From Eumeta japonica (Eukaryota > Arthropoda > Insecta > Lepidoptera > Psychidae), in NCBI GenBank assembly GCA_005406025.1, contig BGZK01000210.1, forward strand, positions 496,001 through 560,000: a DNA stretch of 64,000 nt. The letters are read 5' to 3'. Position 1 is the stretch's first letter. Each line of letters starts with the position of its first letter. The position numbers were made by a program, and so were the translations under genes. Positions 12,901 through 23,829 of the stretch are shown piece after piece. The notes under the pieces are model-generated. The model worked only from the letters and a program-made list of their open reading frames with translations, was not told the DNA's origin and ran no database searches.

Positions 12901-13276
12901 GAGATTTATCTAAATACATACAATGGGCAAGTGCCAATGTTTATGTTCGATTTGGAGTATACATGCATTTACTTTGTGTCATAATGACAATTTTTTATAC
13001 TACTTAATTATTGTCCACTTGACTGTATATCGACACAAATTCGCACTCGCATTTCGTTTAAATAGGTCATAAAGTTAGACACAGTGTATGTATGTGTGTC
13101 TGTGTATTTATTGTAAGAAAATACGTTCTAATTATAGGGGACACATTCACTGTTTTTCAGTTTGGAAACTTAGTCAATAAGTATTTTAAGTAGATATACT
13201 AGGCACATCAAATAAATGAAAATGACGCCCACCATAAAAACATAACAGCTTAATCCGTAAACAATCACTTTGCTGT
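12901..13276. other. AT-rich noncoding region
   Basis: Contains an impure GTATGTATGTGTGTCTGTG simple repeat near 13085. Nothing else was recognised. Confidence 0.55.
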
Positions 13277-13388
13277 AGGAGCACGTTATGCGGTACAAAT
13301 TACAAAACTTATATTATTTTGCTGGGCCCATCAAATTTAGTGATTGGATATCACATGTTGTGTTCACGAGAACAGACTAAGAACAGAC

Positions 13389-13456
13389 AAAGTTCTGACT
13401 AAGGTACGAGCTCTTTACCTACGAAGGTAAAGAGCTCGTACCTTAGTCAGAACTTT
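13389..13456. repeat. perfect 32-bp inverted repeat with 4-base loop
   Basis: Bases 13389-13420 are the exact reverse complement of 13425-13456, with the loop ACGA between them. The right arm matches the other LTR, while the left arm has no counterpart there. The left arm therefore looks newly made by copying the right arm in reverse, as in a replication template switch. A misassembly or cloning artefact is the alternative. Confidence 0.95.
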
Positions 13457-13551
13457 ACACACTAACTGGGACGCTTCTTTGCCTAACAATTTCGACATGG
13501 AACAAATTTTACTGACTTATCAATCATAAAGTATAGTTTTCACTCACCAAA

Positions 13552-13710
13552 TTCAAATTCAAATTCAAAATATCTTTGGTTCATAGGTTACAAAATAACA
13601 CTTGAAATACGTCATAATTCTTTGCGAATTTACACTTTAACGGTCGTTTGGAAGGCAGTTTTCCCTCAAGAAGAACGAGCAAGAAACTTAAGATAATATG
13701 CGTAATTCTG
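13552..13710 (+). mobile_element. nested interspersed repeat beginning (AAATTC)n
   Basis: It starts with three AAATTC units followed by AAAATATCTTTGGTTCATAGG and includes a CAAGAAGAACGAGCAAGAAACTT segment. I recognise the ATTCAAATTCAAA...TATCTTT...GCAAGAAACTT pattern as a common lepidopteran dispersed repeat, probably the 3' end of a retroelement. It lies inside one LTR and is absent from the other, so it inserted after the BEL/Pao element. Confidence 0.5.
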
Positions 13711-13860
13711 TAATTAATATGTACAGTTCTGTTAGGTACTGTCCCCACTTCAACAGCAGCCCGTTAACAATTAAAATTCAAGTGTCGCGCGACATAACCT
13801 TTACTCCACATATTCATTACATTACATTATAAAAATAAATTTACAAATGTATCATAAACA

Positions 13861-14660
13861 TTCCCCGTCACGGACAGAAAGGATTCTGTTTGCTAGTCCA
13901 CTGTTAGCCTAAAGTGCGTTGCTGCCACTTGAAACGAGAGTCCTTAAACAAAACCAGATCGCCAATTTTGGGTTGAACCGTATTATAGGCCTACTTAACG
14001 CGCTGCTGTAGGGTGTACAAATTTCAATGAGCAGCGACGCCAGGAACTCTGGGACAATTGTTGAATCGGTTCAAATCGCAATAATCGGTTGCACTGGACA
14101 TCCCTTCAAAGGCACGACGGAAGAGCGTTAAGGGGCTGGCCTAATAAGAAATGACCTCGAGTAAGAGCCTCCAAGTCAGCGGTACCTGAAGAAACCGGAC
14201 ACAGGAGACGGAAATTTAGGAAGGCCTCGATTTTGCGAAACGGCGCGAGCTTTTCTAAGGTTAAAACGGACTCGCCTATTTATATATATCATTATTTATA
14301 TATATCGCCTATTTATATATATCATTATTTATATATATCGCCTATTTATATATATCATTTAAATATTTGCTAGTTCCTTTTTAATTGATTCTGCATTCTA
14401 AACGGATTAAACTAGGTAAACCCCTGCGAGGTGTAAATCTTCAACGAAGTCTTGTGTAGTAAATGAGAACACTACCTCTAACTGCAAGTCTTTGGTAAAC
14501 AAACAAATAAAGACGCATAGATAAGCTTCAATGAACCTGGAATTGGGCAGCGAAGATGTTTCGTCATGAACAGTCCAGCGAAGTCCGTTCTGACTGCAGA
14601 AAACGGTCGGACCGTTTTGTTACAATCGAGCGGTGAGTTCTCCATCTAAAGCTGCCTTGT
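13861..14660 (-). pseudogene. BEL/Pao integrase remnant
   Basis: Minus-strand translation, across several frame breaks and stops, gives BEL/Pao integrase landmarks in the right order. They are a TDFAGLF core-strand motif (14565-14588), an ALFVC-like strand, a KIEAFLNFR segment near 14250, GHFLLGQPLNALP (14118-14156), an RFEPIQQL...WRRCS stretch, and a GDLV-type C-terminal segment. The family protein cuts and joins retroviral-like cDNA into host DNA. The central catalytic part is replaced by a 33-bp minisatellite (14273-14360), and in-frame stops follow the GHFL block. It cannot encode a functional enzyme. Identification is by motif recognition and quite secure. Confidence 0.75.
14273..14360. 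repeat. 33-bp minisatellite, 2.7 copies
   Basis: Copies of a unit starting CGCCTATTTATATATATC begin at 14273, 14306 and 14339, exactly 33 bases apart and nearly identical. It interrupts the integrase remnant. Each unit holds two TATTTATATATAT half-units, which suggests expansion from an AT microsatellite. Confidence 0.9.
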
Positions 14661-15696
14661 TGCAGCTTTCAGGCGATAAATATAAATTTTATGAAATAAT
14701 GACACTGCGCATAAATCTTCGAGCGGATATAACACGAAATTTTGTCACTTTTGAAAGTGCTAGAAAATGTGCAGAAACATTACGCTTTATTAATCAAATT
14801 AATAAAGCGCACTCCCTATTCATTGTCTCCATCAGAGAGTAAGCGGAAACAAATCACTTCAATCTGGAAGTTATTTTATCCCTTAGCTCATGATGCGACA
14901 TAACGTGTTGCGTATATAAAGTCAATAACAAGTAAATGTAAAATAATATTAAGACTTTAAAATTAAAAATATAACACAAAATTCAGTTCTAAAACAAATT
15001 ATTTATCACATTACCTAAGAAAATTAATAGCAAGGAAAAACACAAAATAATAAGTGTCTTATTAATAAATGTTAGCTTATAAAACAATTCTACAATTTAA
15101 TCCTAAAACGACATTTCTATTGGTTTCATCTAGCAAACAAGGCTAAATATATTAAACCTAAATAAATATTTGAAGGCTAATACACACATCACAAAACAAA
15201 TACCTAACATATAGTATAAGATTAATAATTCGCCAATATATAGCTATGAAGTTTTATTTTAAAAATATAATTCGAAGAAAAGAAACGACAGTATAAATTT
15301 GTAAGTTTAAAATAACTAGCCAAAAAATGTTCGAGAGCGAATATAACAGAATATTTGCGGCAATGTAGATACGTCATTAAATAACAACGACCTATCGCAA
15401 GCTGTAACGACCCCAGCGCAGCGCGTTTAAACTGCACTTAAATAAAATTTATTTTTGCAGGTTATAATTAAATATTAAAAATGCTATTGGTTATATTATG
15501 TTTTAAAAGAAGATTTTTAGACACTTTACTGAAATTTAAAGTATGCACTTTACATTATTTTTGAAGTTTATAATAAAGCTTAAATTGTGGACTTAACGCC
15601 TTCGCCGTTACAAATATCGATTTATACGGGACCACTAATAAGTTAATTAAACACAATTTTCAAAAAAATCCACAGTCCACTATGGATTCTTTAAAG
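14661..15696. other. AT-rich interior of the BEL/Pao remnant
   Basis: No gag, protease or RT similarity was seen. There are a few short inverted repeats, for example CGCTTTATTAAT/ATTAATAAAGCG at 14783-14809 with a 3-base loop. It may be decayed interior, leader sequence or a later insertion. Confidence 0.4.
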
Positions 15697-16038
15697 AGGC
15701 ATGTTTCGTGGCACAAGTTTTTAAAGTTATATAGCTTTGCTAGGCCCATCAACTTAGCAAGTAGACAGATAGCGAGCTAGTACCTCAGTCAGTACTTTTC
15801 TGCACAATACCGGAGGCGGCCGTTTGGCCAATGACCTCTACAAGGCTCTGATTTTATGGACTTAAAAATTTCACATGTCCCACTACAATGATTGGGGTTT
15901 AATTCGTTCACTATCCACACCTTAATAATTACTCGTTAACAATCAAAATTCAAGTCGCGCGCGGCATACCGTTTAATCCGCATAATTATTAAATTATAGT
16001 ATAATCAATTTGATATTTGTAAATATGTTATAAGCACA
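15697..16038 (-). repeat. 5' LTR of the BEL/Pao remnant
   Basis: Direct-repeat partner of 13277-13860, in the same orientation and about 75-80% similar by eye in the shared blocks. It lacks the left hairpin arm and the nested repeat of its partner and so serves as the ancestral reference for both. No tRNA primer-binding site could be recognised at its inner edge. Confidence 0.55.
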
Positions 16039-16319
16039 CTTAATTAGAAATTATCAATAAAATGGTGTATTAAAACAACATTTTCTAATAATTTAAATTT
16101 CAAATGTCAACATAGGTGACAATAATATGTATCTAACTAGTCTATCAAATAAATTGATGCTTTTTACTAAATTTGCATTTTAACTGCCAGCAGGGCCATC
16201 GGATCTATATTTTTCAAAATATTTCAGGCACCAAGTAAGTACTAAGGCCGATAATCGATTTTCAGTCGTAAAAACTATTTAATTACAAATACTGCAATTG
16301 TCTGGCTACCTGATTGCCG
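16039..16319. other. AT-rich noncoding region
   Basis: Nothing recognisable. Confidence 0.55.
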
Positions 16320-16460
16320 CATGCGGTAATAAAGGAGAGATGTAATTAACTCGGACTCGAACCATAAAACCGGCCAATAAACGCGATTGGTTCGAGCGTA
16401 AGTGTCGCTAGCAACGCCGCGGCGAGCTGCGGAACTAAAGCATTGGTCACTCGTCAGCGC
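16320..16460. promoter_or_regulatory. GC-rich island with homeodomain-like words
   Basis: Contains TAATTAAC, CCATAAAAC, CCAATAAACG and a CCGCGGCGAGC core in a CpG-rich stretch. The motif mix resembles the islands at 1741-2070 and 3061-3300. No open frame fits. Confidence 0.3.
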
Positions 16461-16551
16461 TTTATTTTACAAAATACTAAACTTGTATCGATAAATTATT
16501 AACCTGTTATGTGGAGAATCTTGCTAATATTATTTTATTTATGAATATCCA

Positions 16552-16593
16552 CTATTATGTTTTATTAAAGACACATTTAATAAAACATAATAG
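16552..16593. repeat. perfect 18-bp inverted repeat, 6-base loop
   Basis: CTATTATGTTTTATTAAA (16552-16569) is exactly repeated in reverse complement at 16576-16593, around GACACA. It is AT-rich but too long and exact to be routine. Confidence 0.9.
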
Positions 16594-19014
16594 CAAATAT
16601 TTTGACTAAAAGAGTTAGCTAGTTATAAGGTTATAAGGCTCCGTCGCCACGCACGCATTTACAATTTAAACCATTTATATTGGCGTTAAAGATCATTGAC
16701 GAATGTCTGATGACATAAAAGTGTGCATCAAAATACACTAGGCCAACTCAAACTTGATTATATAACAAAAAAAAATTGAATATTACTATTTGTTGCCAGA
16801 TAAATGAAATTAATGCTCTTGTAGTTTTCAGATAACAATTATTGGAAATAAGAATTAATTATATTGATGATTTTAGTATACATATTTAAATGTTTTATTT
16901 TTTTTATATCTAATCAGTGAAGTCCGATTGTGGTCTCACTTCTTCAAGGTACATAATAAAACCGGATTTTATTACGATACTGTACACGATCGACGTTTAT
17001 AATTATGTTTGTATTTGACAGCAATAAATTGAAACATGAAAAACAAGTTTTATAGTAGAGTTGGGTGAATTAAAGTCTATGCCCAAGTATACATATATTC
17101 TTATTAGTCTATAACTATATGTACATATCATATGACGTTCTGCATTAGAACGGTTTTCGGTTAAGTCATCCTAAGTGAGTTTATCCCCCAACTTCCTAAA
17201 ATTGAAATGGAAGTAATTGTGGGTCCACATCCCCATTGCCATGTATCGGTACATTGTGCCAGCGTTCTAAAACATAAGTAATGTCACATGTTGGTAATCT
17301 GTTTTATTTCCTTTATTTTTACTTTTTTTATGTTTGTATTAATACCACCGGGCTGATTTGGCGCCGTCACGCTTGCCGGATTGACATAGAGTTAAAAAAG
17401 TTATCTACTTCAGCGTTTTAAATACATGTTTTATTCTTTTTAATGAATAAGAATCAAAAATTGTCGAATAACTACAACTTAGAGATTCGTAATATTTTTT
17501 CATAGTTGGTTTTATTCGTGACGTGTGACATAGAGCTTAAGAAGTACGCCCGTTCTTGAAAAAATGATTACAAATCTTGCTTATAATTATGAAAACAATA
17601 ATGGGTCTAAAGAAATCTCTATCCCGTTCACCTTTTTTTTATGTGTCCGTACCGATGATACATATATACATTTGAAATTTCAGCTAGAGTGCATGTTAGT
17701 GTTTATGACACTTTATAACGAGCTGTTTTTATCCTGTCATTTATAAGTATATGCCTTCTCTACACGGTTAAGAATAGCTCTGCTATAATATTTAGTACAG
17801 ATTAATTCTTTTTTTAAGCCCACGGCGCTCATATCAAGTTATTTTAGCACATTATTATTGTATTTTTACTTTGTTCGCGTGAACGATTTAATAATATTCG
17901 TCAGTACAAATGCTGTTTTTTTCAAGTCTAGTAGATTTTAAACGCGCGGGCATTCGCACCGGGTGACCACGTAGCTCCATGGTCATGAATTACTATAATT
18001 GCTTATTAAGAGTGGAGGGGAAAAACGGACGCATCGAGCGATTAAGTCGAAATCTTCGGCTCGTGTACACGACAACTTTTCAAATCTTCAAATTTCCGTT
18101 TAATTTATTCGTCAGTAGTGTGAGATCACTTTGAGTTAGTCTGTAAATCTGAAGTATTTTTTCCGACGATTCCTAGTAGCAGCTCTTGCGTCTTGAACTA
18201 TTTCTAATTATTTCTATTTCTAAATCTATTTATTTCTAATTGGCACGTCAGCTACTCCAATGACAATATTGTATTATATTAGCCGTGAAGAACTCGCTGG
18301 ACGATAAACCTATGAAGCGATTGCACAAGAAATGGCTGCGTCGGATGTTACCCATTTTATTTGTTTTTACTTTATACACATTCTTCAACGTAGTATGCAT
18401 ATATAAGTCAGCGCTTTGTGGATTAAATGCTGTAAATGTATTAATAAAATAAAAATACTGTAATCATACTAATATATATGTATGTGTTGTCTTTGATTTA
18501 ATCCACTCTTGAGCAGTCTAAAATATAGAAAGTTTAATAATCTATATAATATGAATGGATTTGTATTACTAATAATACTTATAAATAATTTCAACTCATA
18601 AATAATTACGTGAATATTTTATTTTACTGTATGGATCTAAATAGATCAGTGATATTCTGTAACTACAACAGCCATAATGTCATTATACAGTTTCCTATCA
18701 CTGATACTTTTATATTAAGTTTGATTTAAATATAGGTACAAAGTAAGAAGGTAAGAATTTGCCTTGAATCACACGTAACATGAATTATTACTTCTACATG
18801 AAAATACAAATTCACCCAGTACTTGTACAGTTTTAGACGTACCAAAGGTATTTTTGAGTTTAACGATAGACATGGCACCTTTCTCATAGAAAACTCTCTC
18901 AAAAATTTATCCACCGGTTAATGACTTATGATGTGTTTATCCGTCTTCCAAAACGAATCCTTGGCATTAGTGTTAATTTGAAAACATTATTATTAAATAT
19001 AGATACGGATGGGG
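16594..19014. other. mostly AT-rich noncoding region
   Basis: No gene was found. The part 17935-18070 is GC-richer (GGGTGACCACG, GAGGGGAAAAACGG) and may be a small regulatory island. Elsewhere only short chance frames are seen. Confidence 0.5.
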
Positions 19015-19165
19015 GTCCTTAATTTATTAAAATGAGTATACGTATCGATCCACAGCAATGATCGAGATCGAGAGCGTTAGGTATAAATGATTTACAATGA
19101 TCGCGGCCCGGTGCGCCCACAGGTGGTGTGCCATCTGCCCCCTTTAATGGGCTATTGTTACACGA
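19015..19165. promoter_or_regulatory. GC-richer island with E-box
   Basis: Contains CACAGGTGGTG with a CAGGTG E-box, ATCGATCC, and two CAATGATCG words, in a stretch ending CCATCTGCCCC. No coding frame. The regulatory role is a guess from composition. Confidence 0.25.
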
Positions 19166-19469
19166 ACCCTAACTGCAGGCGATCCAAACTATATTGTCAA
19201 GCGTTGTTTTAGTCTCTACGGATGTGTATAAGTTTTCTTAAATTGGCTTTTCAAAATGTGTAAGATATTTTAACATTTTTGAAAGCGAACTTAAGCATAA
19301 AATATTTTGGTCAAATCGTACAAACTCCTTGGTCATTAGATACTTGAAATCATAAAATAACATTTTTGTTAATATAAATAAGACTTGATTAAGTTTAAGT
19401 GGTTCTTTATTAAACCACATATTTTTTTTTATTTTAACGGGCAAGCGAGCATTCAACCTACCGGAGAGT

Positions 19470-19770
19470 ATAAGTTGTCAATGTCGCCCATGGACATTCG
19501 CATCCCCACAGAAGTCATCAGTGCTTGCTGGCTTCTTGGGTAAGAATAGAATATCTGATGGAGAGAGAGTAAGGTGATGGAAAGGGCAGTAAGTTGATGG
19601 AAGAAGAAGTGGGGTATTTGAAAGGTAAGTGGGCGCCTGGAACTCTCAATCGCTAGGCAAAACGCAATAGCTGAAGCTGTTGTTTGATGTCTGTATACTG
19701 TGAGTGCGGTATCTTATGGTTGGAGCCGGCTCATTTTTGTTCTGCAGCTAAGTTGGCCATTTCATAGCTC
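19470..19770 (+). mobile_element. dispersed repeat family R1, longest copy
   Basis: Begins near CGCCCATGGACATTCGCA, continues with a purine-rich GATGGA/GGTGATGG tract, and ends with AATAGCTGAAGCTGTTG, GTCTGTATACTGTGAGTG and GGAGCCGGC. The first half matches 41505-41655 and the second half matches 34425-34590, both in the same orientation. The CCCATGGACA...CACCAGAGGAATC start is a widespread lepidopteran dispersed repeat to my knowledge. No coding capacity. Confidence 0.55.
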
Positions 19771-20390
19771 TTCTACGATAAGCGTAAATGAAAATAAAAA
19801 AACAAATTAAATGTATCAAAAACTTTTACGGCATTATATTCATGTCTATGAGTGCTAATTGCACGCTACTACGTCGTACAAGTAATTCCAGATAATAAAA
19901 AAATATGAAATTATTTACTTTATTTTTTATTATTTACTTTTTCTTATTAAGAAACGCATGAGCACTTCTTAATAAATTATTTTCTGTGGACAGCATAAAT
20001 TTGTTCTTAAACCTTTTTCAAACGGAAACGAGAAACGACCAACGACCATTTCTAATTGCCAGTATTATCACTTTGACTACGATTATTTTACATATTTAAA
20101 TGAATTTTTTTATGGATTTACATAATATTTTCATAAATGTATAACGCGATTCTACACATATCCGCCGAGTATGGCAAATCATTATTGTAAACTGATAAAG
20201 GTAATAAGTAACGCAAAATATACGCTTGAATAAATTTCGTTTTCGTTTGTGATTCAGTAGATTTTATACCGTTTACATCTACTGCTTGTGTTCTGATGAT
20301 TACATACGATAGAACTATATTTGTGACGCTGTAGTGCTTGAATTTCGTATAAGAATGCCGTGAATGACGCGACCAATGCCTTGAGTAATC
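19771..20390. other. AT-rich noncoding region
   Basis: Nothing recognisable. The minus-strand open frame 20118-20558 overlaps this region and the hAT-like element that follows it and is not considered a gene. Confidence 0.5.
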
Positions 20391-20398
20391 ATATACAT

Positions 20399-20608
20399 CA
20401 GGTATAGTCAACCTTTGACATGTATAGCCAATCTTTAGTTTGCAAATACGTTCGCGGGCCGCGTTTAAAAGTAGGTGCATTTTAAAGTAGTGTTCTATAT
20501 TTTCAGCGATATACATCAGACATTGAAATTTTTCAAATTGTCTCGCGGGCCGGATCAAATCTTACAGCGGGCCGGATGCGGGCCGCGAGCCGGTTTTACT
20601 CGCAAATG
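20399..20608 (-). mobile_element. 210-bp non-autonomous hAT-like element
   Basis: It is bounded by near-identical 8-base flanks, ATATACAT (20391-20398) and GTATACAT (20609-20616), the target-site duplication length of hAT transposons. It starts CAGGTATAGTCAACCTTTGA and contains four GCGGGCC blocks near its ends (at 20453, 20541, 20566 and 20576). GCGGGCCGGAT words close to a CAGGG-like end are typical of a widespread hAT group. No transposase is present. Confidence 0.5.
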
Positions 20609-20616
20609 GTATACAT

Positions 20617-21165
20617 GGTAACTCGAACCTTAAATAGCCCAAAAGCTATGATATTGAACTTCTAGAGGCCCATGCCTTGAATACTGTTTTTTCTTTCTTC
20701 CAAAACCTTTATCAACTCGTCAAGCAGTTTTCATGTTCCAAATTTCCAGTGCACTTGATCCCGTGCAGATTGTCCAATATATTGTTGTGAACTTCGTGGA
20801 TAAACGAAATAACAACAGTAAAACCCCCTCTATTAAAACTTTTGAAAATAGAAAGTAGTTTGTTTATCTCGAAATGAGTGGGCGTTGATGTTTACGTTGT
20901 TTGTCTATTTTCATCGGTTAGAAAATTCCAGATCTAGACGTGTATAGTTTCTTTACATCGGTTGCGACATGTTTTTATATATTTTTTAATGTTATCATAA
21001 TGGATTCATTTTCATAATTGTTGCGTGACCTTGTTTATTCTTAGAAAATGTATAAAACTACTCGCGAAGAATTGTGCACACCGGAATTCTGGCGCTAACG
21101 GGTAGTGTTTTTTAGGCGATTAGTAGGTTCGCTTATTCGACTAAAAGTTGGTTGCCTAGTTCATT
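20617..21165. other. noncoding region
   Basis: AT-rich with no recognised repeat or gene. Minus-strand sequence near 21060-21165 may still belong to the gypsy remnant that follows but is too decayed to place. Confidence 0.45.
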
Positions 21166-21515
21166 TTTGTCTTATCTATCTTTTCATCCTGTCTCAGTAT
21201 TTGAACCCCGATAGCGATATATCGCAAAAGTATCCTTGATTAGATCTAACGGTTTATAGTTGCATCTATTCAATGTAGAACAGAACCATATTGTTTCATC
21301 CTTCTTCTCTTGTGGCGCCGCCGGCGAACACCTCCAACTCGATGAAAGCTCAAATACATTACCTTCCATCATTCTGTTGTCCAGATTTTCCGCTTTCTTC
21401 TTCCGGATTGACGCAGTACGATGAGGTAGTTGTCGAAGAATCGACTTTTCGTCCTCGGTGATAATCCGTGTTTGATTAAAGCGGTCTCGCCTAAGTCGTT
21501 ATCCTGTTTAAAGTT
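21166..21515 (-). pseudogene. Ty3/gypsy reverse transcriptase N-terminal remnant
   Basis: Minus-strand translation gives, in order, a DLGETALIKHGL segment (21465-21503, like the D-L-G-x-T-x-x-x-K-H pre-RT segment of gypsy elements), an RQLPHR segment, a VFELSSSW segment, and KKDETIWFCSTLN (about 21262-21302, like K-K-D-G-x-x-R-F-C-x-D-x-R-x-L-N). The parent enzyme copies element RNA to DNA. At least one frameshift separates the first and second blocks. The catalytic YVDD region and the rest of pol are absent. It is an inactive relic, identified by motif order. Confidence 0.65.
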
Positions 21516-21829
21516 ACTCGTCATTGATTCGAGCCAGATAATAACCAACAGATGTCTTCATATTTGCAAAAGATAGTCCCGTTTCCTCAACTTCCATTTC
21601 TTGTCGCTCACCTTGCAAGCCCGTAACAAACCCCTGACACTTAATATTTCAAAGGTCCGTGCTACTGTTCTTGGTTTTTATGTCCTTTTTTTTTGATACA
21701 TACATGTGTTGCTACATGTGAACAGTTATAAGATGATTGCTAATGTATTGAACACACACACATATATATATATTTCTTAAGGGTTTAAAGAGGGCAGACA
21801 AGCCATTGGAAAATAGATGTTTTCCTCCC
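21516..21829. other. noncoding region with (CA)n/(TA)n
   Basis: Holds the simple repeat at 21752-21773, where ACACACACA passes directly into TATATATA. The first 100 bases may be further decayed gypsy pol. No gene. Confidence 0.45.
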
Positions 21830-22260
21830 AGGGGAGTCACAATAGTGCTTTTTAGAAAGGAGTATGCTCTTTACTTAAAGACCTCTGTGTCGAAGTTCAT
21901 TGGGAACACCGCCGATGATTAATCATTCGAAATACCTCTTTCTAGGCCTGACGGCTAGTCCGATCAAGGTCGAACTCTTGGATGCTATTAACAATCGTCA
22001 TCGACAATCTGATGATAGTGTCGGAGGTAGAATGCTTTTAACGACCTTCGCGAAGCACGAAGCAAATGGTCGGTTTGAATCAAATCAAATTTCGTTTATT
22101 AGTTCGCCTGGGATCAGGTTTTTGCAAATTAATTTTTAATTACCTATTTAATTCCTTATGCGATGTGTTGAGAAAGCGGTGCAAATCGAAAACGCGTTCA
22201 TGCATTGAGTGTTGAGACAGTATTTTCAACAAAATACCTTTGCAACGTCAGAAATAGACT
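21830..22260 (+). other. coding-like or conserved-looking block of unknown identity
   Basis: Base composition is balanced and lacks the A/T runs of its surroundings. The frame 21900-22139 gives a 79-residue peptide with no low complexity, but I recognise no family. The part 22030-22250 contains CTTCGCGAAGCACGAAGC and ATTAATTTTTAATTACC, which could suit a regulatory element as well as a decayed transposon. Whether it is an exon, a repeat or an enhancer is open. Confidence 0.3.
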
Positions 22261-22844
22261 GAAATTTAAATTTAAGCAAAGTAATCGAAAAAAAGAATAA
22301 AATGTGACAAAAAAGTTCGGGGAGAGTTAGTGACCACTAGAGTAACTATCAATCTCAACCCTTAAACAATTTAATATAAAACTCGAATAATAAAAAGATT
22401 ACGATTACGATTTATTTAGATCAATTAGTTTTCAAAATTTGTTAAATAATGTCATGGGTGACATTATAGATGGATTTCTTTTAGAAGGCGATATAATCTT
22501 TGTCTAGTTTGAGATAGTTTTTTCAATGCTTAACAAAGAAATACGTATATTATTGGGCTAGATTTCTTAAATTATTGTACGATTCCGAGATAATGTATTA
22601 CCATAATCACTTTGAATATACCACATTTGAAAAACATGCAAATTAATAAATATACTTACGTGTTTACAATAATAGTTAGTCTATTCATATTAAACATATT
22701 CGGATAAATAATTAATTAACTTTACTTGTAATAAATATATATATTTTCCAATGTATAATCCAGAATGAACTTCATTTCGTTAATTACAGGAAACCATAAA
22801 TTCCTTCAACATTCAATAGGTGTCGATTATATCGATATCTCCGC
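22261..22844. other. AT-rich noncoding region
   Basis: Nothing recognisable. Confidence 0.6.
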
Positions 22845-23110
22845 ATGTGCAGTCACAATGCATCCCCGGCGCGTACCACAATGGGCCCCGTTAGACGCAT
22901 TAAATATCATACGAAAACACTGTTCAAAGGCTTCCTTTTTTTTTTTTTAACTCTGACAACACCGAAAATTTCGACTGTCACGCCTCGTTCATCGCGGGAG
23001 CGTGGGAAAATAAACGAGCGCCGAAAAAAGTTTATTTTAGTTTGGAATAGGGTTACCATGACATCGGGATATCGTACGAAGGACCCTTGGTCCGATGTCG
23101 TATTGGAGGT
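22845..23110. promoter_or_regulatory. GC-richer island with repeated CACAATG/GACAATG words
   Basis: Contains TCACAATGCAT, CCACAATGGG and GTGACAATGAAA (Sox-like), AATAAACGAG and TTTATTTTAG (homeodomain-like), and an inverted pair GACATCGG/CCGATGTC around 23060-23100. A 102-codon frame crosses it but shows no domain. Regulatory function is inferred. Confidence 0.3.
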
Positions 23111-23829
23111 GACAATGAAAAAAAAACTAAGTGACGTTTTTATCGCTATGTAAAAAAAATGAAATTTTCGGCTTTATTCGAATGTTTATATACGCTTTGT
23201 GGTCTATGAGATTGAAGGCGCAAACAAAGTTATTACACGGAAAAAATATTTAAAATAAATTGTGACAGAAAAATGTAGAAAAACACCTTATGATTTTATT
23301 TTTTGCATGTCGATGGAGAAAGTATAAAAAGTTGAATCAATTTTGTTATAGCCAGTGAAAATTAATATATCTGAAAAATATGGAAAAGACCTTTTCAATT
23401 ATCCAAATTCTTAGGACGTTTGCAACGTCATCAATTGAGTTTTAATGGCTGCAAGTTTATGACTACGCGATTTGCGTTATCACAACGGCTATAGATTGCA
23501 GCGTTATTTTTCTTATTTTATATATCTATACGCCTTTTTTTGCATCATTTAAAAAAAATTCAAGTGATGTATTTTTAGTAAAAAATACACATATTATTTA
23601 TTAAATTATACCAAATGCAATGATTCCGATTATTAACATTTAACAATAAATATTCTTTTCTGAATATCAATATAATTTTACATAGAACAATTTTAAAATA
23701 TGGAACATATATTAAAATATATATTATCATTTATTAATGTATACAATCGTTCATAGGATGACATATTGCTTCGCTTAAAAAATAAATGGTAAACCTAACA
23801 TCCAGACGTTCCGTTATATCCTTTATTTA
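23111..23829. other. AT-rich noncoding region
   Basis: Nothing recognisable. Confidence 0.6.

Larger units (their letters stand above)
13277..13860 (-). repeat. 3' LTR of the BEL/Pao remnant
   Basis: It matches the LTR at 15697-16038 in blocks: GCTGGGCCCATCAA versus GCTAGGCCCATCAA, GTACCTTAGTCAGAACTTT versus GTACCTCAGTCAGTACTTTT, and CGTTAACAATTAAAATTCAAG versus CGTTAACAATCAAAATTCAAG. This copy is longer because it holds a nested repeat (13552-13710) and an added hairpin arm (13389-13420). Its minus-strand start, TGTTTATG at 13860, directly follows the integrase and polypurine-like tract. Confidence 0.6.
13277..16038 (-). mobile_element. decayed BEL/Pao LTR retrotransposon, internally deleted
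   Basis: Two diverged direct repeats (13277-13860 and 15697-16038) flank a broken BEL/Pao integrase on the minus strand. The integrase 3' end runs into a purine-rich tract (GTGACGGGGAA on the minus strand) followed by TGTTTATGATAC, the layout of a polypurine tract and LTR start. The other repeat begins with TGTGCTTATAAC at the matching place. Protease, RT and gag regions were not found, so most of the interior is lost; 14661-15696 is AT-rich remnant or later insertion. The outer LTR ends are uncertain by some tens of bases. It is an ancient inactive copy. Confidence 0.65.

Noticed and set aside
18122..18145. TGAGATCACTTTGA, sharing a seed with bantam microRNA
   Set aside because: No complementary arm within 100 bases on either side, so no precursor hairpin.
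20118..20558. Longest open frame in the window, 146 codons on the minus strand
   Set aside because: About a third of it lies inside the 210-bp hAT-like element and the rest in AT-rich DNA; the translation has no domain.
22765..23153. Open frames of 61 and 102 codons as possible exons
   Set aside because: No domain, no convincing splice sites, and a poly-T run interrupts one of them.
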